Source: Plantago elongata (taxonomy: Eukaryota > Streptophyta > Magnoliopsida > Lamiales > Plantaginaceae). From it: a stretch of DNA of 27,504 bases. The stretch is from positions 1 to 27,504 of the forward strand of contig JAYMSP010001950.1 of NCBI GenBank assembly GCA_036897095.1. The letters are read 5' to 3'. The translations under genes and the position numbers were made by a program. Within the stretch, counting starts at the first letter, position 1, and each line of letters starts with the position of its first letter. Positions 21,085-27,504 of the stretch are shown one piece after another. The notes beneath the pieces were generated by a model. The model ran no database searches. It was not told where the DNA came from and saw only the letters and a list, made by a program, of their open reading frames with translations.

Positions 21085-21585
21085 ATGGGTGAGCGCGTAG
21101 AAGAAGGTAGAAATCTGGTATCAACCAACAACGGGGATACCAACAAGGAGCGACTGGATCTAGTTCGCCATCTCCAAAAGGAGGCTTTCCAGCTCGCTAA
21201 CTACTACTTTGTCTTCCAAGGCGTCATCTTCACTGCCTTTTACAACGGCTCATCGAAGCTAAAGTGCAGGTACCACTGGATCCCATTTACACTGTCGTTT
21301 CTTGCAGGATTTCTCAACTTGTGCGCTCTTTCCACGATTGCTCTGAAGTATAAAAGCACGCTGGATGAAATCGAGCAACACACGATGATGATGATGTATC
21401 CCAGCAATACAGCATCACCTGAACCCATTGGGTTCAAGTGCCCCAGGATATGGCGAACTTTGTATGTTATAGGTTGTATGGGACTTTTCATTGGATTTTT
21501 CTCTGTCACACTCATAGGAAGCTGGATTATTACCTGCGTTGATACTCCTGTTAATGCCGTTGCATCGCCACCTGGCGTGCTGTGA
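21085..21585 (+). CDS. Small plant membrane protein of unknown function, intronless
   Basis: 166 residues in a single exon. A polar N-terminus (1-25) is followed by LVRHLQKEAFQLANYYFVFQ, then three hydrophobic segments at about 37-53, 65-87 and 123-151. Between the second and third lies a hydrophilic loop with a Met run (MMMMYP, about 101-106). There is no cleavable signal peptide. The wording around RHLQKEAFQLANYYFVFQG fits, from memory, a lineage-expanded group of uncharacterised plant transmembrane proteins; no role can be given. The start at 21085 is supported by the TATA box about 140 bases upstream and by the uninterrupted frame. It stands between gene A and gene B without sequence relation to either. 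Confidence 0.75.
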   Translation: MGERVEEGRNLVSTNNGDTNKERLDLVRHLQKEAFQLANYYFVFQGVIFTAFYNGSSKLKCRYHWIPFTLSFLAGFLNLCALSTIALKYKSTLDEIEQHTMMMMYPSNTASPEPIGFKCPRIWRTLYVIGCMGLFIGFFSVTLIGSWIITCVDTPVNAVASPPGVL

Positions 21586-21659
21586 TATCAAAATCTGTGA
21601 CCTTTTACTATTACTTCTACATATCATGATATCTAATAGATCCATCATATCTGTCAAAA

Positions 21660-21770
21660 CGTTTGTAGTCGAGTGACAAGCTGAGACACCCGTAACCATG
21701 AGGTCACGGGTTCGATTCCCCGAAATGGGTGATTATATTCTTTGAATAGATATTGGTGGCTGAATAGCGA
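21660..21770 (+). mobile_element. tRNA-derived SINE head
   Basis: An A-box-like TAGTCGAGTGA (21666-21676, one mismatch to TRGYNNARNGG) and a perfect B box GGTTCGATTCC (21709-21719) are spaced as in a tRNA gene. There is no cloverleaf acceptor stem, so this is the pol III head of a SINE, not a tRNA gene. It sits about 80 bases after the stop codon of the membrane protein gene, perhaps within its 3' UTR. Confidence 0.65.
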
Positions 21771-21825
21771 TTGGTGGTGATTTTCCCGAAATGGGTGATT
21801 ATATTCTCTGAATAGAGATTGGTGG
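21721..21825. repeat. Direct repeat of 39 bp, period 66 bp
   Basis: The block starting CGAAATGGGTGATTATATTC at 21721-21759 recurs at 21787-21825 with few differences. It begins at the last bases of the SINE B box, so the duplication involves the SINE body. Confidence 0.8.
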
Positions 21826-21829
21826 TAAT

Positions 21830-23160
21830 TTACATCTAAAATCAATTGATAAATTCGTCTTGTTCAACAATTGTAATACTATATTTCCAGTTAATTAATA
21901 ATTTTAAAAAAAATCCGTCATATCTAAAAACTCGAGCTTATAAAGGGGTATAAAATCTAGTCATTATATTAGTACTTCAATACTTTTGACTGATATGATT
22001 TCAATCTCTTTGGAGAGGATATAGAGTGGAAATTAATATGGGACGAAGATTTTTTTCGATTGATTCAAATTCAAATTGACATGAGTCAGAGACTCTAATA
22101 TCTTAATTTAAAAGTTCGAATTTATGAAGATGTGTAAAATCCAATCATGTATATTAGTACTCCAATAATATCAAAATCTAAGCATGTATAACTTGTTTTA
22201 TTATACTCTTTCAAAATTTGAGCATCTCTTTGTTTAAGAGAATTATGGCACTTGCCCATATTAATACTCTTACTATCATTGTGATTCAGGGTGTGTATGA
22301 ATTGGATCGGATCAAATTCAATTCAAATTTGGAATTCATCTGATGTAAAAGGCACATTGTTTTATCAATCCCAAATTTAATTCCACTAGTTTAAACCATA
22401 CACCTGACGTTTAGGTGCTAATAGAGTATTATGACAATAACTAGGAGCAAATTGAGTACTTTTTGAATTGGAAGACTTCAGGGATGAATGCATACAACTT
22501 TAAGGGGCGGATTAGAATAGCATATAAATGCTCGTTTGAATGCTACTCCGGAATTTTGTGTTTGTTATGGCATTTAAATGTCGAAGATCGAAATGGCTCT
22601 ACATTAGCAACATTTTTCTCTACCTATATAATAAACTTATAATGCCCTATCCAATTACAATTATATACCAATCACAATTTTAAAATCCCACTATAATTCC
22701 GATCACTATGCAGACATTTAAATTGGGACATTTAAGTCGCATGCCAATCGCCCCTCACCACTCTTCACATAAAATCCAGAAATTATGAAAATACAGCTAA
22801 GAATTTTGATCTTTTTTAGTTAAACAAGTTCACGAGACCAATAATATAAGGTTACAGACTTGCCTAACATATCATTACTAAATTCTAAACTATACAACAG
22901 GGGAGGCCAATTATCTCGCGGGTCCGAGACAAATTTTCTTTAAGAACTTGAGATAAATATAAAATTGAGTCCTCTTTTTTAATAAAAAAGAGAAATATAT
23001 ATTAATATTAAAAAGTTTAATAGTATCACATTCATTTTTAGATGGTACAATTAAAATCTGATTTCAACCAGAATGGAATTTAGAAATCAACTAGCCTATT
23101 TCTTAAAAAAAGAAAGAAAAAACTGACCAAGGCAAGGATGATCAAAATGCAGAAGTATGA
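21830..23160. other. Gene-free AT-rich spacer
   Basis: No gene supported. Several short ORFs lack start context and composition. The sequence near 22900-22990 (GGGAGGCCAATTATCTCGCG followed by AT-rich DNA) looks like TE debris of unknown class. Confidence 0.35.
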
Positions 23161-23164
23161 ACGG

Positions 23165-23232
23165 GAAATTGTGTACAAGTGTAGTGTATTTTGGTGTGAA
23201 ATTGTGTACAAGTGTAGTGTATTTTGGTGTGA
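23165..23232. repeat. Perfect 33-bp tandem duplication
   Basis: The unit starting GAAATTGTGTACAAGTGTAG at 23165 is repeated without change from 23198, followed by the first bases of a third copy. Identity of the copies implies a recent event. Confidence 0.9.
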
Positions 23233-23785
23233 ATTTGTTTCTAATCTACACCCTATATAGTACTTAGATTTTGTTTTTATCGTTTCAACTTTCAAGACAA
23301 TTACTACTATAATAAATTTTGACTAATAAAAGACAAGGAAATTAACTCCTTCCTTAATTCAATCAAATTTAATTGACTATTTATCTGTAAAAAGTGTTAT
23401 TTATTTCTTAATTAACTCAACTAATTTATTACATCATATAATACCTAGTTAAATAAAAGAATATAAATATAAGCTTTTTTACTTTTTGAACTCTAGTCAG
23501 CGGCCTCACCTGCCTTATGGGCTTCGTTCGGCTTTCTCTCACTGGCAAACGTGAGCATACGAGACGGAGCATGTCTAACCTGGCATATGCGTGTAGATAT
23601 GTGTTACAATATGCTCTGGAGCCCTTAACATGAACTTCGAATCTTCCATTTATGAACCTCAATTCTGGCAATATGGAAATGATTGAATCAAATACAAATA
23701 CATCAAAATGGTGGCCACAGACAACCTGTCAAGTCAATAAAATGCGGTTTTAATTTGTCAATAACTCCAATACCTGCTCTAATTT
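23233..23785. other. Spacer and 3' flank of gene B
   Basis: No coding sequence recognised. The 80-codon minus-strand frame at 23429-23671 has no motif or splice partner. The part next to 23786 should include the gene B 3' UTR. Confidence 0.35.
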
Positions 23786-26700
23786 TCACGGCCTCTTTGA
23801 TTTGCCTGCTCTACGATTAAGCTGTCCCTTCTCTTTAACATGAGTTCCTTCGGTCTGAACAGGTTCCACTGAATTCAGAACCCCAGATGAGCCTGAGGTC
23901 ATAACGCAGGGCCACATGCATATATCACCAGCAATACCTCTAAACGACTCGCGAGGTTCATCTCTCTGCAACAATACCAGTAAAATTTAATCAACACGCG
24001 CATACACAGAAGAACAACAAATAAATACCTGAAAAGGTGATACATGTGAGTATTAAATCGATACAGTCATGTCCATAAATTAATTTTTGAAAACATATGC
24101 AATAGAATATTTGTAACGTTCTAAACAGTATGTGCGACTCTAAGGCTAGCTCTTTACTAAAAAGCCATATAGTCACACATTACAGAGTTGAAACAAGCAA
24201 ATATGAATCTACAGACTACAAGCACATATATATGGATCTTGATTCTTTAACAGCATTATGATTATCAAAAAATGATATCAACTAGTTTGCATCAAAGAAT
24301 CACAATGCTCAGCACTTGTCAAAACAATTAGGAAGAAAATTAGCAAACAATGAATTAGCATACGGACTATGCACCTTAGGCAAATATGTTAGAGATCACA
24401 ATCCAAGAAGAACAAAATCTGCACATTAGATTTTGTCGCACACTGAAGAACCCTAAAAGTGCAGGATGTTTGACACAGTTGCACCAACAGTTGTTAGAGC
24501 ATTATTATATGTTCAGCAGTTATGCACTTTGCAGGATTATGGAATAAATGTCTTCTTCATTAATACTAACCTAGTTCCACGTGATGTTTAGTATATGTAT
24601 TATCAGGAGTTAGTTGAGTAAAACAAGGAAGCCACAACGTGAAGGAGTCTTAGGAGTCAAGATACAAAGAATTCTTGGAAGCCAAGATACAAAGGAATCT
24701 TGAAGCATATGGACTTTCGATGGATAAGGATAAGTAACAAGATGATCTCGTACTTGACTCTGTGAGTTTGAAGATCCTGTAAATACCAAACTAAGTACAT
24801 TGTGAAGATTAACGTGTGAAGACGTGAATTTTGAAGTAGTCTTAGTTACATGTTCACTTTGCTAGTCTTTGAATCTAATAGCTAGCTGATATCAAGATTA
24901 GCAGGTTTATAATAGGTCTCTATTCTGACTAGTGTTATCGATTCAAGCTTTTCTTTCAAGATTGAGTCTTGAATCGATTTTTATAAATCCTCTTTTCATA
25001 ATGGATATTTGTTGTATTGGCCCGGCAAGTATATATCTCATATACCTGCTAAAACGAATTTGGTGTATTTTTTGATTTATTTCCGCTGCTTATTGATTGT
25101 TTCTGCGACTGTTACATAAATTGTTACACAAACATAGGGATAACAATATTTTCACAGTGTAGTCCCAATCTTACATTCTTTAAAACCTGGTTTACAGCTC
25201 ACCGGAAAAATTGACCGGTCCAAGTATGTTACCAACGGTTCAAGACAGTTACAATTAGTTTATAATTGCGTATAAATACCAGCCTTCACCTATTTCATTG
25301 TTCTCAATTCATTCTCTCTTTCAATACGTTTTGCATTCAATACTCCGTAACTTATCACAAATTCTTCAATTCGGTTACACCTTCTTCACAGTTCAATTCT
25401 ATGACTATGAGCTTTGTTACAATACATGTTCCCTTATTTGCTTTCTGACTCTATATTTAGCACTAACTTATCAGCTAGCTCAACACATCGAGATTGTCCA
25501 TCATACTTGACATAACTCAAATTAATGCATCTGTTTAATTGATGTATGAACATTGTGATAGTAAACCTGTCTAGAAGATGTAATATGTATATCAAATACT
25601 GTAATGAATTGTATTTCCAAAAAATGTGTCTGATAAAACTTCAGTTTACCTGGATACTAGAATTTGAGCTGTTGTCAAAACTGTTGTCACTATCACTGCA
25701 GTAAAAGAGAAATGACACCACGTTACTAGAAGGTTTAAGAGACAATATAGCATAATTAGAAAAAGGGTATGCATGATCAAAATTTAGAAAACATATTAAC
25801 TTTGCTATATAAGGTTTTGTTTGACTTGCACAATCTAGTGACACTTAATTTATAGCCAGGTGAAAGGCTGGAGAAGTCATGTAAATCTCTTTATCCAGTC
25901 TCCATATACAAAATCAATATTCCCAAATAATTGATGTACCTAAAAACTAGGCCGTTATATATCTTACAAGCAGCTAAGCAAGCAGCTGCCAGCTAGTGAG
26001 TGAACTGGCCGTTAAGGTTAACTAGTTTCTGACTGCAGAAGAAAACAAATCAATATGCTCTTAGTTTTTCTTTTTATAAACGGTAAAGATTTCAATTAGT
26101 CTCTACACCTAATACTAGCCCCTAATACTTTAGTTTCTGACAACTAATGTATGTATTGTCTACTAGTATATATAAAGCCTCAATGCAGCACAATTTTACT
26201 GATACATGACCTGTGAATTAACACTTGGCTTGACCGGGCAAAAACGTAGCTATATGTATTGACATATGGTCATATAGGGCCAAATACGCAAAAAAATGAT
26301 ATTTGTAGTAGTACCAAGTTAGAACAGGACGGTACTAAAACTGCAATTGACCCACTAGACATGTATGTCGGTATGTGTAGCTAACAACTAACCTAAGATT
26401 AGCAGCATCGGCTCGATGAATTTGCACATATTCTTGTCCATCAAAGTCCTTCTCGCGATAACAGCTATCATTTCCAAACAAAATGAATCAAATATATAAT
26501 TAAATGGTGTAAAAAATTAGCAGAAAAACAGAAAAATAAATAAATAGGGATTTTACTTGAAGCGAATGAACCAATGTAGCGTGCGAAAGGGACTACCCAT
26601 CTGTGCCTCCTTAATTGCCGTAACACGAAGAGTGTTGTTGTCGCACAGCTGGAATACGATTACAGTGTTGTTTACAAAGTCGCTCAACCCCAATTCGTAG

Positions 26701-26918
26701 CCAGCATAGTGACTGCCGTGAAAAACAAACATCCTCCAGTAGCCCTCTTGTTCGCCGTGGCTTTCTGCATAAAGTCGTTCATATTCACGGATGTCAGACA
26801 GTCGGATTTTCCTGGTTTCTCCGGGAAGCAATGCATGTGGGTTCGGGCATACTCCCCCTCGTGGCACACTGAAACGGATAGATTCGGAGGTTAAGTTTTT
26901 CAGGCTACAGTTAATCAT
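23786..26918 (-). CDS. Gene B: unknown-function paralogue of gene A N-terminus (four exons)
   Basis: Function unknown. Exons on the minus strand: 26918-26557, 26464-26393, 25695-25650 and 23965-23786. The joined frame is open for 219 residues. Residues 1-110 form a compact, probably beta-rich domain with NLTSESIRFSVPR, GETRKIRLSDI, GYWRMFVFHGSHYAG and NNTVIVFQL, resembling gene A exon 1. Exon 2 is 72 nt, as in gene A, and introns 1 and 2 are phase 2 in both genes. Exon 3 codes an Asp/Ser/Asn-rich linker (SDSDNSFDNSS); the last exon ends in a basic tail (NRRAGKSKRP). There is no signal peptide or membrane helix, unlike gene A, so it is likely soluble. Exon 1 is very sure; the small exon 3 is supported by phase only. 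Confidence 0.65.
24492..25134 (+). mobile_element. Possible solo LTR inside gene B intron 3
   Basis: The stretch runs from TGTTAGAGC to TTACACAAACA, giving TGTT...AACA ends over about 640 bases. It ends with ATTTATTTCCGCTGC-type wording seen in plant LTRs as far as I remember. No target-site duplication matches these ends (ACAGT against TAGGG), so the ends or the call may be wrong. A TATAAATACC at about 25272 lies beyond it and may belong to a second promoter-bearing repeat. Confidence 0.3.
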
Positions 26919-27504
26919 CGGATCCGGATCGACAAAATTTAGATTTTGGGAAATTTATGTGAATGTGACTACGGACGGAGAAACTGATGAAGTGCAATTT
27001 GAGACGGAGAGTGATGAAGCACACACAGTGATGATAGTACAAGTAAGGGAAGAATTGCACTTTTAGGCCACAACTATGAGCTTTCTGGACTCGCAATCAC
27101 CACTTTGCACACATGTGATTTGTAGTCCACAACTTAGGTAACTTGGAAATTTTAGTCAAAATTCACCGAATTACCAACGAATTGATCTAGTTGGCGTTTT
27201 TTCGCTGACTGCGCACTTCTTCCACACTCCGTTTCATGAACAAAATAAAATCAACGGAAACAGAACAAAGAGCCCTAACCGACGTGAAGCAAGCGAACGA
27301 CGAAATCACTGAGAACTGAAGCCGTTGCCTATCACAATCGAGATGCCGCCATTGATTTGACGTCGGCCCGACTACTTGTTGGGATTGCCACCACTTCTGA
27401 ATGATTAGTTCGCTGAGCTTTCTCCCATTTGTTTAGTAGTGTTTGTGTATTGATATTGATGTTGAATGAGTATATATAGTGGGTTTGGTTGGGTGAATAT
27501 TGAA
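26919..27504. other. Upstream region of gene B
   Basis: On the minus strand CTATATATACTC near 27470-27480 is a possible TATA box, which would give gene B a leader of about 530 bases with a small upstream ORF (MGESSAN) near 27430. Nearer the gene, the plus strand shows a short open piece (WEIYVNVTTDGETDEVQF, about 26946-27000) that looks protein-like but has no start or partner. CCACAACT words at 27068 and 27127 resemble dispersed-repeat sequence. Confidence 0.35.

Noticed and set aside
21660..21725. tRNA gene
   Set aside because: A and B boxes are present, but the acceptor stem and cloverleaf are not, so it is better explained as a SINE head.
23429..23671. 80-codon minus ORF downstream of gene B
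   Set aside because: It lies past the gene B stop codon in the same strand, with no acceptor, motif or promoter to support it.
26791..27066. 91-codon plus-strand ORF
   Set aside because: Its first half is antisense to gene B exon 1. Only the later acidic piece looks protein-like, and it has no start codon or partner exon of its own.

Overview
This window is nuclear DNA of a flowering plant, probably a eudicot. It is AT-rich, its genes are split by GT-AG introns, and transposon debris lies between them. Nothing in it suggests a bacterium or an organelle. Exon models below were built by hand from splice signals, reading frame and intron phase. They have not been checked against transcripts.

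Left part (1-5450): degenerate repeats, then a four-exon minus-strand gene for a type 2C protein phosphatase of the DBP1-like group (1680-4449). It has a clear TATA box and a small upstream ORF that overlaps its start. A lone exon-like fragment lies behind it. From 5450 to 9040 there is no gene, only repeats, including a Helitron-like terminus at 7934-7964.

Middle (9046-15180): a 5'-truncated, decayed Ty1/Copia retrotransposon that keeps gag-protease-integrase-RT-RNase H and a 3' LTR. After it comes a PIF/Harbinger remnant that still carries the C-terminal end of a transposase.

Right part (16700-27504): the most interesting region. Gene A (plus, 16918-19997, ten exons) and gene B (minus, 23786-26918, four exons) face each other tail to tail. 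They share a related N-terminal domain of about 110 residues, a second exon of exactly 72 nt, and phase-2 introns 1 and 2. Gene A has also acquired a tandem array of small exons (72, 69, 36, 72 and 72 nt). Most begin with the same peptide signature (S/G-D-x-x-x-E), and all are flanked by phase-2 introns. The array leads into a membrane-anchored C-terminal exon. I cannot name the family. Between the two genes lies an intronless gene for a three-helix membrane protein (21085-21585), with a tRNA-like SINE head just downstream.

No operon-like cooperation is expected. The only functional link I can argue for is the common origin of genes A and B.
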